NCBI GenBank assembly: GCA_017993235.1
Contig: JAGONC010000005.1
Span: 62,001-126,000, forward strand
Source of the DNA: Lentimicrobiaceae bacterium
GTDB taxonomy: Bacteria; Bacteroidota; Bacteroidia; Bacteroidales; JAGONC01
Reading direction: 5' to 3'
Length of the DNA stretch: 64,000 nucleotides
The notes under the pieces are model-generated. The model did not search any database. It had not been told where the DNA came from and saw only the letters and a list, made by a program, of their open reading frames with translations. Positions within the stretch are counted from its first letter, which is position 1; every line of letters starts with the position of its first letter. This document shows, in pieces, positions 39,324 through 48,894 of the stretch. The translations under genes were made by a program, and so were the position numbers.

Positions 39324-40011
39324 TTTTTCTCCTGTAGATTTGTCTGGAATCGAGATTCATTGCGATCAGGTTGCCCAGTCCTTTCGTCCATGTGAAGACA
39401 CAACCCCCGTCAAGGTTGATAGCAATACTATGTTCATTTTCAGCCATCAGCATGATCTCCTCATAGGGTATGGGATTATGTCCGTGGATGATCTTTTTTT
39501 TCCCAAGCTTTTCCCTGTCGATATACGGATTGCGGCTCCAGAGCATGGCATGCCGGTCGAGGAACGGCTTTTCACCCGAAAAATCAATTCCCGCATGGAC
39601 AAGGATGTAATCCTGCAGGGAATAATAATATTTCAGGCTAAGCAGGTACTCCCTGTAAGGCCGAGGGATCCGGAAGGCCAGGCGATAATCCTGTGTCATG
39701 ATATCGTCGTCGCTGACGCCAAAGCTCATCAGCGTTGATCCTGCCCCGTTGTAACACCACATGTCGAACTCATCGTCGCCAAGAGTTGCGCTCAGCAGCA
39801 TATCTTCGTGGTTGCCCATGAGCGGGAAAACCTGATACTCATGTCGCTGGAGTTCCAAGATATAATCCAGTACCCCTTTGGAATCCGGGCCACGGTCGAT
39901 ATAGTCGCCCAGCAGGTACAGTTCATCCCCGCGGCTGGGGGCAATCTCCGCTTCCACCATGGCCCTGAAGGTCCTCTGGCATCCGTGTATGTCGCCGATG
40001 GCGTAGCGCAT
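39313..40011 (-). CDS. PPP-family serine/threonine protein phosphatase
   Basis: Encodes 232 residues. Metal-binding motifs are in order: GDIHG (residues 6-10), GDYIDRGPDS (~35-44) and GNHED (~66-70), with later His in LVHAGIDF and IIHGHNP. This is the calcineurin-like PPP fold; bacterial members dephosphorylate proteins or small phosphates such as dinucleoside polyphosphates. Its 3' end overlaps the GH3 start by 11 bases. It is 34 bases downstream of the TPR protein gene on the same strand, so it probably shares that transcript. Confidence 0.9.
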   Translation of the reverse strand: MRYAIGDIHGCQRTFRAMVEAEIAPSRGDELYLLGDYIDRGPDSKGVLDYILELQRHEYQVFPLMGNHEDMLLSATLGDDEFDMWCYNGAGSTLMSFGVSDDDIMTQDYRLAFRIPRPYREYLLSLKYYYSLQDYILVHAGIDFSGEKPFLDRHAMLWSRNPYIDREKLGKKKIIHGHNPIPYEEIMLMAENEHSIAINLDGGCVFTWTKGLGNLIAMNLDSRQIYRRKNEE

Positions 40012-40045
40012 GAAAGATCAAATAGCAAAGAGCAAATTTCAAAAA

Positions 40046-41593
40046 TTAAATATTATTATGGAACCTTAATAGCCACTGCATTGCATCCAGATCATTCATC
40101 CACATTTCGAGGTGGTTGATCAAATAATAGGTAGCTTCATCAGGATGGCCCAACTGGTAATGATCCCCCAGCTTTCTGAGCGGTTTTTCCTTTAACAAGA
40201 TCATACGGATGACATGCTTGTTGGACTCATAGGCTTCCATGAGTGCTTCATCTGCTATTTTACCGGCACCCTGTGTCTTAAAAAGAAAGTAGGCATAATT
40301 ATACAGCCATAAGGCAGTTGAATCACCCTTGAACTTTTTGAAAAGCTTATTGAACTGATCGTACTTTTTATGCTTTAGGTACAATCTGGACAATTCGTCC
40401 CTGACTCCCTGATTATCATTGGGATTCAGCCTGATCAATTCGTTGTAGATCTTAATGGCTTCATTTTCCTTGCCCATCTCTTCAAAGCATCTGGCCAGGC
40501 CAAACTTTGCAGTCATATAAGGACGCGTTTCCGTAAGGCCCCAGAAATGACCTTTGTTCTCCCTGAAAAAGGTTTCGCCCAACTGCTTTTCTCCGAGGCC
40601 AACAGCCCTTTCCAGCAGGGCGGCAGCTTTGATAGTGTCAGGTTCATGTTCTGCCAGAAAATTATAGGCCCTTATACTTTCGGGATCAATCTCCAATGCC
40701 TGGTGAGCCAGCCTGATCCCTTCCTTTTCATCGGCTTCATAGGCATGGTACATCAGGTCATCGGCCCTGTCCTTGTTGGCTGGTCTTCCTTTCTTTTTGG
40801 GGATCACATCATCGATCCGCTTTCCGGTAATATTTTTAGTTATAAAGTCCTGTGCTTGCTCAAAACTTTCAAAATTTTGCTCACCAAGATATTTCATCAA
40901 TCTTTCATTCGCCAGATCGACCATATCCCGGGTCATTGGTTTGACGCCAGAGACATCCGGAGCCCCGGAAATATCTTTTTCATCATCCTCTTCTTCCTGA
41001 TCCCGGTCTTCCGGACTTTTTAGCACATCTCCTTCTTCGTTCATTACGATATAATTGCCCTTTCCGACATTCGCATCCAGGGTCCGGAAAATCCCGGCAG
41101 GATGTTCTTCTTTGTCAACCATCACCGCCGGATAGCCGTCCAGGCCGAATTTAATGTCCATGAATTCGACACGTTCATCATCCTCTTCAAGGATATACTG
41201 CGCAAGGTTAAAATCCTTATGCGGGGAAAATCCAAGGTCTTCTGCGAAGGCCAGGGCTCCGTAGATGATATTGTGGACCAAAACGTACTCCGCAGGGATG
41301 AGTTCTTGAGAACCTTCTGACTGTTCTGTCAGACTCTTTTTTATGTCAGAGAGGACTTCCGGAGGCTGATTAAAAAGCCAGAAAGCGTCTTTGATTCCAA
41401 GGCAGTAAAGGTCAACCTGGAACGATGCCAGTGTAATATTACCGTTGGAGTGGCCTCGGGTGACAAGGATAAATGCCATTCCGGACTCTTCCCATCCGGA
41501 ATTGATGTAGCATTCTCCCAAGGGCAGGCTTCTGGCCCGGGTTCGTATGTATTTTTCTGGAGGATCAGGCCTGTTGGATGATTTCTGTGGCAT
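40046..41593 (-). CDS. TPR-repeat protein of unknown function
   Basis: Encodes 515 residues from MPQKSS at 41593. A longer frame to 41617 would overlap the -7 box, so the shorter start is chosen. The N-terminal ~170 residues form a mixed domain with ARSLPLGECYINSGWEESGMAFILVTRGH and are followed by a strongly acidic linker (~195-215). The C-terminal half has TPR-like helical hairpins (EGIRLAHQALEIDPESIRAYNFLAEH; EAIKIYNELIRLNPNDNQGVRDELSRLYLKHKKY). No signal peptide is present. It is likely a cytoplasmic scaffold; partner unknown. Confidence 0.75.
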   Translation of the reverse strand: MPQKSSNRPDPPEKYIRTRARSLPLGECYINSGWEESGMAFILVTRGHSNGNITLASFQVDLYCLGIKDAFWLFNQPPEVLSDIKKSLTEQSEGSQELIPAEYVLVHNIIYGALAFAEDLGFSPHKDFNLAQYILEEDDERVEFMDIKFGLDGYPAVMVDKEEHPAGIFRTLDANVGKGNYIVMNEEGDVLKSPEDRDQEEEDDEKDISGAPDVSGVKPMTRDMVDLANERLMKYLGEQNFESFEQAQDFITKNITGKRIDDVIPKKKGRPANKDRADDLMYHAYEADEKEGIRLAHQALEIDPESIRAYNFLAEHEPDTIKAAALLERAVGLGEKQLGETFFRENKGHFWGLTETRPYMTAKFGLARCFEEMGKENEAIKIYNELIRLNPNDNQGVRDELSRLYLKHKKYDQFNKLFKKFKGDSTALWLYNYAYFLFKTQGAGKIADEALMEAYESNKHVIRMILLKEKPLRKLGDHYQLGHPDEATYYLINHLEMWMNDLDAMQWLLRFHNNI

Positions 41594-41614
41594 ACTGCTG
41601 ATTTGATTCAGCCC

Positions 41615-41622
41615 CAAAGGTA
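41615..41622 (-). promoter_or_regulatory. -7 box TACCTTTG before TPR gene
   Basis: Exact TAnnTTTG match on the minus strand, 21 bases before the chosen ATG at 41593. Confidence 0.55.
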
Positions 41623-41955
41623 AAAAATCCGGCGATTAGTGTGCTTCCTTGTTGCATGTCGTATAACAGTTTTTATTCATTTAAGTAGTCAAGGTTAGGA
41701 TACCGGTTTTGTTTAAAGGTTAAGTAAAATGCTTTTTTACTTTTCTGATTAATCGAAAATTGGCCGTTGTCAATCCCCGATTACATAGTTAAATCCTCGA
41801 GCTATTTGCTCAAAAGATGTTTAGATAGTCTCATATAAAGAATATCATTAAGCAGAGGGATTCTGGATCATTCCATTCCATTTTGACTTTTAGTTTAATA
41901 ATTTATCTATACTTGTACCTTCGTATAATCTATACACTAAACAGAGGTTAATTTG
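41623..41955 (+). promoter_or_regulatory. Upstream region of yedF-selD
   Basis: About 330 AT-rich non-coding bases. A possible promoter is TTTA (41894-41897), an 18-base spacer and TACCTTCG (41916-41923), one mismatch from the -7 consensus. A weak AGAGG ribosome site sits at 41943-41947. The stretch near 41700-41730 loosely resembles the left arm of the palindromic repeat at 48711, but too weakly to call. Confidence 0.35.
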
Positions 41956-42564
41956 ATGAAAATAATTGATGTAAGAGGAAAAAAATGTCCGATGCCTTTG
42001 ATCGAGACTAAAAAGGCATTGAAAGAACTCGGTCAGAACGAAACGCTGAAAGTTTTACTCAACAGCGAAACTTCTGTTCAGAATGTAATGAGGTACCTGA
42101 AAGACAATGGTATTTCAGCCGAACAGCACAACACAGGAAATGAATTTGAAGTGCTGATCAATACATCGGGGCAAACCGGAGAGTTGACCGGGGCAGATCC
42201 TTGCTGTGCTACTCCTATCCCTGTTGATAAAAGCTACGTTGTGGTTTTTGCGAAAGACCGCATTGGAGAAGGCGACAATGAACTTGGACTTGTCCTGGCA
42301 GGAAGTATGCTGAATACCATAAGAGAATATGATGTTCTGCCACAAAAGATCATTTTCATGAACGCTGGAATTAACCTGGTTTTAAAGGGTGCCCCTGCAC
42401 TTGTTCATCTTACCGAGCTTGAAAAGAGGGGAGTAGAAATCATTACCTGCGGAACCTGTCTGAATTACTTTCAGAAAGCAGATCAGCTTGCTGTCGGAAG
42501 GGTTACCAATATGTATGAAATCCTCGACAGCCTGCTGAAAGCGGGTAAGGTGATTAATTTGTAG
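41956..42564 (+). CDS. yedF: Selenium metabolism protein YedF
   Basis: Encodes 202 residues from ATG 41956 (a TTG directly before it is also in frame). The N-terminal TusA-like domain has VRGKKCPMPLIETKKAL (~6-22), whose cysteine carries sulfur or selenium in relatives. A DsrE-like C-terminal domain (~95-202) contains GEGDNELGLVLAGSML and EIITCGTCLNYF. The combination is specific for the selenium-linked YedF family, usually next to selD. selD starts 27 bases after this stop, so they form a two-gene unit. Confidence 0.93.
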   Translation: MKIIDVRGKKCPMPLIETKKALKELGQNETLKVLLNSETSVQNVMRYLKDNGISAEQHNTGNEFEVLINTSGQTGELTGADPCCATPIPVDKSYVVVFAKDRIGEGDNELGLVLAGSMLNTIREYDVLPQKIIFMNAGINLVLKGAPALVHLTELEKRGVEIITCGTCLNYFQKADQLAVGRVTNMYEILDSLLKAGKVINL

Positions 42565-42591
42565 AACTGATTGTTTGTAATAAACCCTGAA

Positions 42592-43626
42592 ATGATACAT
42601 GATCTCCTCAGGCTCGTTGACCAGGGTGGTTGCTCTGCCAAGCTATCCGCTTCAGAGCTGGTCAAAGCGCTGGCTGATTTGCCGAAAACAACCAATCAAA
42701 ATGTCCTTGTGGATATTGAATCTCATGATGATGCGGGTGTCTATAAGATCCGTGAAGATTATGCATTGGTCCAAACCACCGATTTCTTTCCCCCGGTTTG
42801 TTCCGATCCTTACGATTTCGGGCAGGTTGCAGCAGCCAATGCCTTAAGCGATGTTTATGCCATGGGGGGTGAGGTGCTCACGGCCCTGAACATAGTCCTT
42901 TTCCCGACAACATTACCTTTGAAAATTTTAAAGGAAATATTGAGAGGTACACAGGATAAAGTTGCCGAAGCAGGAGGTGTAATCGTGGGCGGACATACCA
43001 TTGCCAATGAGGTTCCCGTTTGTGGCTTATCCGTTACCGGTTGGGTGCATCCTGATAAAATTGTTACCAATACCGGAGCAAAATCCGGAGATGTCCTGAT
43101 TCTTACCAAACAAATCGGAACAGGAGTAATTATTTCAGCAAAACGAAATGATCTCGCAGATGCTGCAACGTACCGTGCAGCCCTTGATTCAATGAAGCAT
43201 CTAAACAAAAATGCCGCAGAGGTGATGAGAAGATTTGATATCAAAGGAGCCACCGATATCACCGGATACGGATTACTCGGGCATGCGTTGAAGATGGCGC
43301 AGGGAAGTGGTGTTTCAATGAAAATCAATGCTGCTGAAGTTCCTGTCATGGATAAGGTCCTTGAATTGATCGAAATGGGTTGCATTCCGGGTGCAGCCTT
43401 CCGCAACCTTGAATTTGCGGAAAAGGATGTTCAGTTTGATCCGGCTCTGGATTACAACCATAAAATGCTGATTGCCGATGCCCAGACTTCGGGCGGGCTG
43501 CTTATTTCCGTTCCAAAGGAGAAGGCTGATCAACTGTTGGCTGAACTTATTGAGGCGGGTTATCCCTTTGCGGCATTAATTGGCGCCGTCAGTGAAAAAA
43601 TTGAAAAACCGGTTTATGTTTATTGA
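42592..43626 (+). CDS. selD: Selenide, water dikinase
   Basis: Encodes 344 residues from ATG 42592; an upstream TTG at 42571 is also in frame. The enzyme makes selenophosphate from selenide and ATP. The catalytic loop reads QGGCSAKLS (~residues 11-19): the Cys and Lys equivalent to E. coli Cys17 and Lys20 are kept, while the second Cys of the E. coli GCGCK motif is Ala. DDAGVYKI, TTDFFPPVCSDPYDFGQVAAANALSDVYAMGG and TDITGYGLLGHA are strongly conserved. No selA, selB, selC or selenouridine synthase is in the window, so the downstream use of selenium is not shown. Confidence 0.95.
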   Translation: MIHDLLRLVDQGGCSAKLSASELVKALADLPKTTNQNVLVDIESHDDAGVYKIREDYALVQTTDFFPPVCSDPYDFGQVAAANALSDVYAMGGEVLTALNIVLFPTTLPLKILKEILRGTQDKVAEAGGVIVGGHTIANEVPVCGLSVTGWVHPDKIVTNTGAKSGDVLILTKQIGTGVIISAKRNDLADAATYRAALDSMKHLNKNAAEVMRRFDIKGATDITGYGLLGHALKMAQGSGVSMKINAAEVPVMDKVLELIEMGCIPGAAFRNLEFAEKDVQFDPALDYNHKMLIADAQTSGGLLISVPKEKADQLLAELIEAGYPFAALIGAVSEKIEKPVYVY

Positions 43627-43883
43627 TGCAAAGGCAGGTCCGGGATTGCAAGTAATGAGCTACAAGCATCAGGTTACAGGTTGCAGGTCGAGCGCAGCGA
43701 GATCCCGCGAAGCGGGATTATAAGCTGCAGGTTGAGCGAGGCGGAGCTAATAGCCGGTAGCCAGTCGGCAATAGCGTGAAGAAAAGTTCAATACAGTAAA
43801 ATATAAGCTTGAAGCCTGTAGCTTGAAGTCTCTGATCCAGCCGCGAAGCAAAAAGAATGGCAAGTTTCAGTTAATAACTTTTA
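43627..43883. repeat. Patchwork of short repeats between selD and next gene
   Basis: Contains imperfect GGTTGCAGGT / AGCTGCAGGTTGAGCG units and a perfect 7-bp stem hairpin ATCCCGC-GAA-GCGGGAT (43702-43718). No coding potential or clear terminator T-run is seen. Confidence 0.5.
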
Positions 43884-43914
43884 TTGCATTTACTCACTAC
43901 ATGCATTATCTTTC
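43884..43914 (+). promoter_or_regulatory. Promoter TTG-N20-TATCTTTC
   Basis: TTG at 43884-43886, 20-base spacer, TATCTTTC at 43907-43914 (one mismatch to TAnnTTTG). It lies upstream of the signal-peptide ATG at 43944, supporting that start. Confidence 0.5.
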
Positions 43915-43943
43915 CCAACTCAACTCCAACTCTATTTAATAAG

Positions 43944-45713
43944 ATGAAACAGGCTGTAATGTATTTTATATGTCTTTTTGTTCCCTTGGCTGGAAATGCC
44001 CAGTGGTCAAACAATCCGTCATTGAATACAAAAATAATTGATACCATTGGCTCACAGGAAATACCAAAGATCGTGGTCAATGATGATGGGGAAACCTATA
44101 TTTCCTGGTACAACCAATCGGATACATTGTCCTCTTTTGAATTGTACCTGCAGCACCTGAATGCGGATGGAATGAAATTATGGAATGATGAGGGACTCCT
44201 GATCAATGATCATCCCACCTGGACCTGGGTAACGGATTACGATCTGATCATTGATTCGGAGGATCACGCCGTACTGGTGATGCAGGATGCCCGGAATGGC
44301 AACAGTGACGTATTTGCGTACAGGATCTCACCTGAAGGTACCTTTGACTGGGGGCCCGACGGGATTGCACTGACGAATGACAGTGATTTTAAGCCGTCGC
44401 CTTCAGCCGTGGTAACCACCGATGAAAATATCGTTGTCATGTGGGGAGTGGAACCATCGGATACCACGGAGTTTTCGTATATCAGTCTGCAAAAATTATC
44501 AAAAGACGGCCTGACCTTATGGGATAACAATAAAATCATCAGCAATGACACCATGCATTGCCTGATGCCCAGCATGATCGCTACAGAGGACAATGGAGTG
44601 ATCCTGGTATGGATCACCACCCTTTCGACAGATACTTCAGAAATGGGTAATTGGCCCTATATGTTTCCGTTGGCCCAGAAAATAGACGAAGACGGGAACC
44701 AGGTATGGCCTGAACATCTGGTTCTTGATACAGCCCAAAATATGCCGTTGAGCTTTTTTGCCCCAGCCATGGAAAGTGATGGAAATGGTGGTTTTTTTGC
44801 GGGATGGATGGCCTATCCTGAGGGACCTTTTTATAGCACTTACCTTCAATATGTTACTTCAGACGGTGTACCCCAGTGGACACCCGATGGCATGAACGTG
44901 TCGGATGCGGTGCAATACGAGCATTCAAACCCGTCGCTCGTTTATTTCGCTGAACATGACGAGCTTTTTGTATTCTGGAATGTACTCAATAAATACGAAG
45001 GGTTCGAAGCTGTGTATGGTCAGAAATATTCGACCGACGGGCAGAACCAGTGGACTGCCGGAGGTCGAAGAATTGTGGGTTGGGTTTCAGCTTATGATAC
45101 GCTCTTAGGAACATGTGGCATCAGGAAGACCACAGAAGATGATCTCACCCTGTTCTATGCTTATGAATTCATTACCATAGAAGGTACAGATACTATTCTC
45201 AGCACGGATCTCCTTGCCCGGAGAATCGACAGGGATGGCAATTCTGTCTGGCAAAACAGTGACCTGGTTTTTACAAATGCCCAAAGCGTAAAGGGTGAGC
45301 TGAATGTGAGCAGAATGGTCAATGATCAGTACATCGCCACCTGGGAAGATAACCGAAGAGATCCGGAAAACTTTTTTCAAATGGGCATTTATGCACAGAA
45401 TATAACCAAATATGGAAACCTGGGTCCCACAGCAGTACATGAGCCACTGCACGACAGCGATCTGATCACTGGCACCTATCCTAATCCCGTTGATAACACA
45501 CTCACCATAACGTACCGGTCCGACCGGAATGGTGCTATGGAACTTAGCCTCTATGATATAACAGGGAGCCTGATCAAACACCTTGTTTTACCCTGGCAAC
45601 ACGCGGGTGATTGTACGTACGCTCTGGATATATCCGAATTGCAGGCCGGAGTTTATATCATACACCTACAGCATAACGGCATGACCGGTTATCATAAGAT
45701 CGTAAAATGGTAA
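43944..45713 (+). CDS. T9SS-secreted repeat protein, function unknown
   Basis: Encodes 589 residues with signal peptide (1-19, ending GNAQ). The body consists of beta-propeller-like repeats in which GxxxWxxxG / DGxxxW blocks recur (DGMKLWNDEGLLIND, EGTFDWGPDGIALTND, DGLTLWDNNKIISND, DGNQVWPEHLVLDTA, DGVPQWTPDGMNVSD, DGQNQWTAGGRRIVG, DGNSVWQNSDLVFTN). About seven units suggest a propeller. A type A T9SS sorting domain ends the protein (GTYPNPVDNTLTITY...). It is likely exported to or through the outer membrane; no enzymatic motif is visible. Confidence 0.85.
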   Translation: MKQAVMYFICLFVPLAGNAQWSNNPSLNTKIIDTIGSQEIPKIVVNDDGETYISWYNQSDTLSSFELYLQHLNADGMKLWNDEGLLINDHPTWTWVTDYDLIIDSEDHAVLVMQDARNGNSDVFAYRISPEGTFDWGPDGIALTNDSDFKPSPSAVVTTDENIVVMWGVEPSDTTEFSYISLQKLSKDGLTLWDNNKIISNDTMHCLMPSMIATEDNGVILVWITTLSTDTSEMGNWPYMFPLAQKIDEDGNQVWPEHLVLDTAQNMPLSFFAPAMESDGNGGFFAGWMAYPEGPFYSTYLQYVTSDGVPQWTPDGMNVSDAVQYEHSNPSLVYFAEHDELFVFWNVLNKYEGFEAVYGQKYSTDGQNQWTAGGRRIVGWVSAYDTLLGTCGIRKTTEDDLTLFYAYEFITIEGTDTILSTDLLARRIDRDGNSVWQNSDLVFTNAQSVKGELNVSRMVNDQYIATWEDNRRDPENFFQMGIYAQNITKYGNLGPTAVHEPLHDSDLITGTYPNPVDNTLTITYRSDRNGAMELSLYDITGSLIKHLVLPWQHAGDCTYALDISELQAGVYIIHLQHNGMTGYHKIVKW

Positions 45714-45796
45714 ACACAGGGTATCTTTCCGGTGGGAGGATCCCTGAAGATATCCCGGAGATGGGCTTTTCAATCTTCAAATTTTAATAATTTCTC

Positions 45797-45827
45797 TTGC
45801 TTTTCCCTTATGGATTTCCTATATTTA
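45797..45827 (+). promoter_or_regulatory. Possible promoter TTG-N20-TATATTTA
   Basis: TTG at 45797-45799 and TATATTTA at 45820-45827, 24 bases before the ATG at 45852. Confidence 0.4.
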
Positions 45828-45851
45828 CAGCCTAACTAAATTCCTCTCACC

Positions 45852-48680
45852 ATGACAAAACGATTGACCTTTTCCCTGACAACAGCGGCTGTCAGCATAA
45901 CAGCATGTCTTCTGATGATCTTCCAGTCCCCTGAGCCGTTGACCTCTTCCATGCAATCGCCTTCGATTGTGCACACCAGGAAAATGCCCAAAAGCGTTTT
46001 AATGCCATTGATGGCAGAGTACCAGTTTCAAAAGCTGAGAGATCCTGCAACGGACCGTATCCCTCCCAATATCCGGTCGCGTGAGCTTTCCTTTGCCTCC
46101 AGGCTGCCCGTCGCCACAATGAGCCGGGAACAGAACTGGACCTTGCGGGGGCCCACCAACATCGGAGGCAGGATGCTGTGCATAGCCATAGACATCGACG
46201 ATGAAAGCCACCTGCTGGCAGGCAGCGCCTCCGGCGGCATGTGGCAGTCCACCGACGCGGGACAGTCGTGGCAGAAGACAACTGCCCCCGACGCCGAACA
46301 GAGCGCCACGTGCATCGTACAGGACCGCAGAGCCGGAAAGCACCATATCTGGTACTACGGCACCGGCGAGCTGCTCAGCACCACCAACCGCAACATCAGC
46401 ACCAACGTGCGGACAGTCGGCATCGGCAACGGCATCTTCAAATCCACCGACAACGGAGCGTCATGGGTGCCGCTGGCCTCCACACTGGGTGGCTCACCGG
46501 AAGTCCTCACCGAGATCTTCCAGGGAGTCTGGAGGATCGCCACAGACCCGGTCAGCACCGACAAGGACATCGTCTACGCAGCTTGCTACGGGGCCATCAT
46601 GCGGTCGGAGAACGGAGGCGCCACCTGGCAGGTGGTCCTGGGCGACCTGCCTAGCAAATCCTTCTGCACCGACATCGCCATCACTTCGGATGGGATCCTC
46701 TATGCCCTGCTGAGTGGTTACGGCTGGGGTGTCGAACCGCCTGACAAGGCCGGGATCTGGCGATCCGTCAACGGCATCTCCTGGACAAACATCACTCCCA
46801 CCGGTTTCCCTGCGGATAACCGTGTTTCACGACTGGCCCTGGCCCCTTCCAACAACAATGTGATGTACGTCTTCACCGAATCCCAGTCTACCGATATGGC
46901 GCCCTTTAACGGTTACGCCAATACGGTCAACACGTTCTGGAAGATGACCTGGGATGAGGAAGCCGATACGGCTATCTGGGAAGACCGTACTCCCGGTATG
47001 AAGGGAGCAGGCAACGGCGACATCAACAGCTTCCCGAATTCGTTTGTGGTCTACGGCGGATATACGTTCACCATGGGCGTAAAGCCTGATAATGAGGATG
47101 TTGTATTCATCGGGGGACTCAATGTCTACCGCTCGGAGAATGGTTTCGCCGACAGCCTTCAAACCACCTACATCGGCGGGTATCCTTTCGATATGGATTC
47201 ACTGCACGGACTTCACCCCGACGAGCATGGCATTGCCTTCCTGCACTCGGATCCCAGCGTAATGTTCCTGGCCAGCGACGGGGGGATCTATGTAACCCAG
47301 AACTGCATGGCTGACAGTATGGACAACAGCTGGACAAGGCTTAACAACAAACTGACGACCACCCAGTTCTACTCCGTTGCCATCGATCACGGACCAGCCA
47401 ACGACAACTGGATCCTTGGAGGATTGCAGGACAACAACTGGTACTATACCGTGACGGATAATCCTTCGGAACTCTGGTTCGATATCGACATCTGCTACGA
47501 CGGCTTCGCCACCTGTGTGGCCGATGACTGGGAATACTGCGTGATCTCGGCCTATAGCGGAAATATCTGGACCACACAGTTCGATGATGACATGCATACG
47601 AAAAATATCTTCTATCAGCTCCCTGATACGCTGCTGGCCTATTATGACCCGGTGATGGGCACGAACTCCCTTTTCCCGTTCTACCAGAACTTCGCGCTGG
47701 ATCCCAACACCGACGAAATCTTCTACCTGCCGACGGTCACCAGCATCTGGCGAAAGAATAACATGAAAGCGGCCTCTTACGACACCAATCTGCGTAACGT
47801 AGGCTGGACCCATCTGAGCAACGTGGACATCGGTCAGGCGAGCGATATCAGCTATCTTGCCGTCTCCACCACACCTCCTAACCGCCTGTACTACGGCACC
47901 AGCCTGGGAAAATTATTCCGCCTGGATGATGCTCATACAGGCAATCCCATACCTGTGGATATCACCGGTGATAATTTTCCACCTAACGCTTTTTTGGCTT
48001 TCATTGATATTGATCCCGGGAATGCGGACCATGCCATGGTGGTCTTCTCCAACTATGGAGTTCAGAGCCTGTTCCATACAAGTGATGGAGGAGCCACCTG
48101 GATCGCTGAGGGAGGCAACCTGGAAGAACATCCGGATGGTTCCGGCTCGGGCCCGTCGGTACGCTGCGTGAAAAAAGTGGAGCGCGAAGGCCGGGAAGCA
48201 ATATTCATCGGTACGTCTGTGGGACTCTTCTCAACTTCTGAATTGAAAGGAGATTCGACGATCTGGGTGAAAGAAGGAGCATCATCCATAGGAAACGTGA
48301 TCGTTGACATGATCGACTCCCGCTCCAGCGACGGATTCATGGCTGTCGGAACACACGGGAACGGAGTGTACAGTACGCATTTTGAGCCCACGGCCGGCAT
48401 CGATGTACCGGCGCCCGAATCACCGCTCATGCTGGTCAGGATCTTCCCGAATCCGGCACATGGATCCGCCCAGGTGGAGATATCCTGTGAAACGTCGCAA
48501 GCACTTGAGATTCATCTTTATAACAACGCTGGAAAACTGGAGGCAGTCCTTTTCAGCGACCGTGTACTCCAGGGAACGCAAACGATCCCGCTGAATTTGA
48601 ATAAATTTGTACCCGGCCTCTATCAGCTTTGTCTGCTTACTTCTGATGGGAAGATTGTAAAAAAGATAATCGTGCTGTAA
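45852..48680 (+). CDS. T9SS-secreted sortilin/BNR-repeat propeller protein
   Basis: Encodes 942 residues with a signal-like N-terminus (~8-25). Multiple BNR/Asp-box repeats are present (SASGGMWQSTDAGQSWQ, GIFKSTDNGASW, IMRSENGGATW, LFHTSDGGATW), the pattern of sortilin/Vps10-type or exo-sialidase-like propellers. A type A T9SS sorting domain ends it (VRIFPNPAHGSAQVEI...). No sialidase catalytic residues could be confirmed, so an adhesive or structural role is as likely as catalysis. Codons 90-290 (about 46130-46690) are clearly richer in G+C, about 60% in the line counted, than the flanks. Confidence 0.85.
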   Translation: MTKRLTFSLTTAAVSITACLLMIFQSPEPLTSSMQSPSIVHTRKMPKSVLMPLMAEYQFQKLRDPATDRIPPNIRSRELSFASRLPVATMSREQNWTLRGPTNIGGRMLCIAIDIDDESHLLAGSASGGMWQSTDAGQSWQKTTAPDAEQSATCIVQDRRAGKHHIWYYGTGELLSTTNRNISTNVRTVGIGNGIFKSTDNGASWVPLASTLGGSPEVLTEIFQGVWRIATDPVSTDKDIVYAACYGAIMRSENGGATWQVVLGDLPSKSFCTDIAITSDGILYALLSGYGWGVEPPDKAGIWRSVNGISWTNITPTGFPADNRVSRLALAPSNNNVMYVFTESQSTDMAPFNGYANTVNTFWKMTWDEEADTAIWEDRTPGMKGAGNGDINSFPNSFVVYGGYTFTMGVKPDNEDVVFIGGLNVYRSENGFADSLQTTYIGGYPFDMDSLHGLHPDEHGIAFLHSDPSVMFLASDGGIYVTQNCMADSMDNSWTRLNNKLTTTQFYSVAIDHGPANDNWILGGLQDNNWYYTVTDNPSELWFDIDICYDGFATCVADDWEYCVISAYSGNIWTTQFDDDMHTKNIFYQLPDTLLAYYDPVMGTNSLFPFYQNFALDPNTDEIFYLPTVTSIWRKNNMKAASYDTNLRNVGWTHLSNVDIGQASDISYLAVSTTPPNRLYYGTSLGKLFRLDDAHTGNPIPVDITGDNFPPNAFLAFIDIDPGNADHAMVVFSNYGVQSLFHTSDGGATWIAEGGNLEEHPDGSGSGPSVRCVKKVEREGREAIFIGTSVGLFSTSELKGDSTIWVKEGASSIGNVIVDMIDSRSSDGFMAVGTHGNGVYSTHFEPTAGIDVPAPESPLMLVRIFPNPAHGSAQVEISCETSQALEIHLYNNAGKLEAVLFSDRVLQGTQTIPLNLNKFVPGLYQLCLLTSDGKIVKKIIVL

Positions 48681-48710
48681 GTTTTTTAATAAAAATTAAT
48701 ACCTGCTTTA

Positions 48711-48808
48711 TTTGGTTTAGAGGTTAAGTGGAATGTATTGGACCTAAGAAACACCTGACCTTTACCTCTCAACCAAACCGGACTCTTAACCATTACCCCT
48801 AAACCAAT
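48711..48808. repeat. Palindromic ~90-bp element, copy 1
   Basis: Left arm TTTGGTTTAGAGGTTAAG (48711-48728) faces right arm CTTTACCTCTCAACCAAAC with a ~31-base middle. This is followed by a conserved tail (CTTAACCATTACCCCTAAACCA). The same order of parts occurs at 54561-54646. It sits between the propeller gene and the next gene. Confidence 0.75.
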
Positions 48809-48894
48809 ACCATTATTATAAATGCAAGACAATCAATTTTATTATGAGAACTTGTATCTTTACGGAACAATAACACATCGAAAAAGGAGGCCGT

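Noticed and set aside
41690-41730. Third copy of the palindromic element
   Set aside because: Only a partial likeness to one arm; no facing arm found.
46201-46713. Long open frames on both strands in the propeller gene
   Set aside because: They are overlaps caused by high G+C; the main frame has clear BNR repeats, a signal-like N-terminus and a T9SS end.
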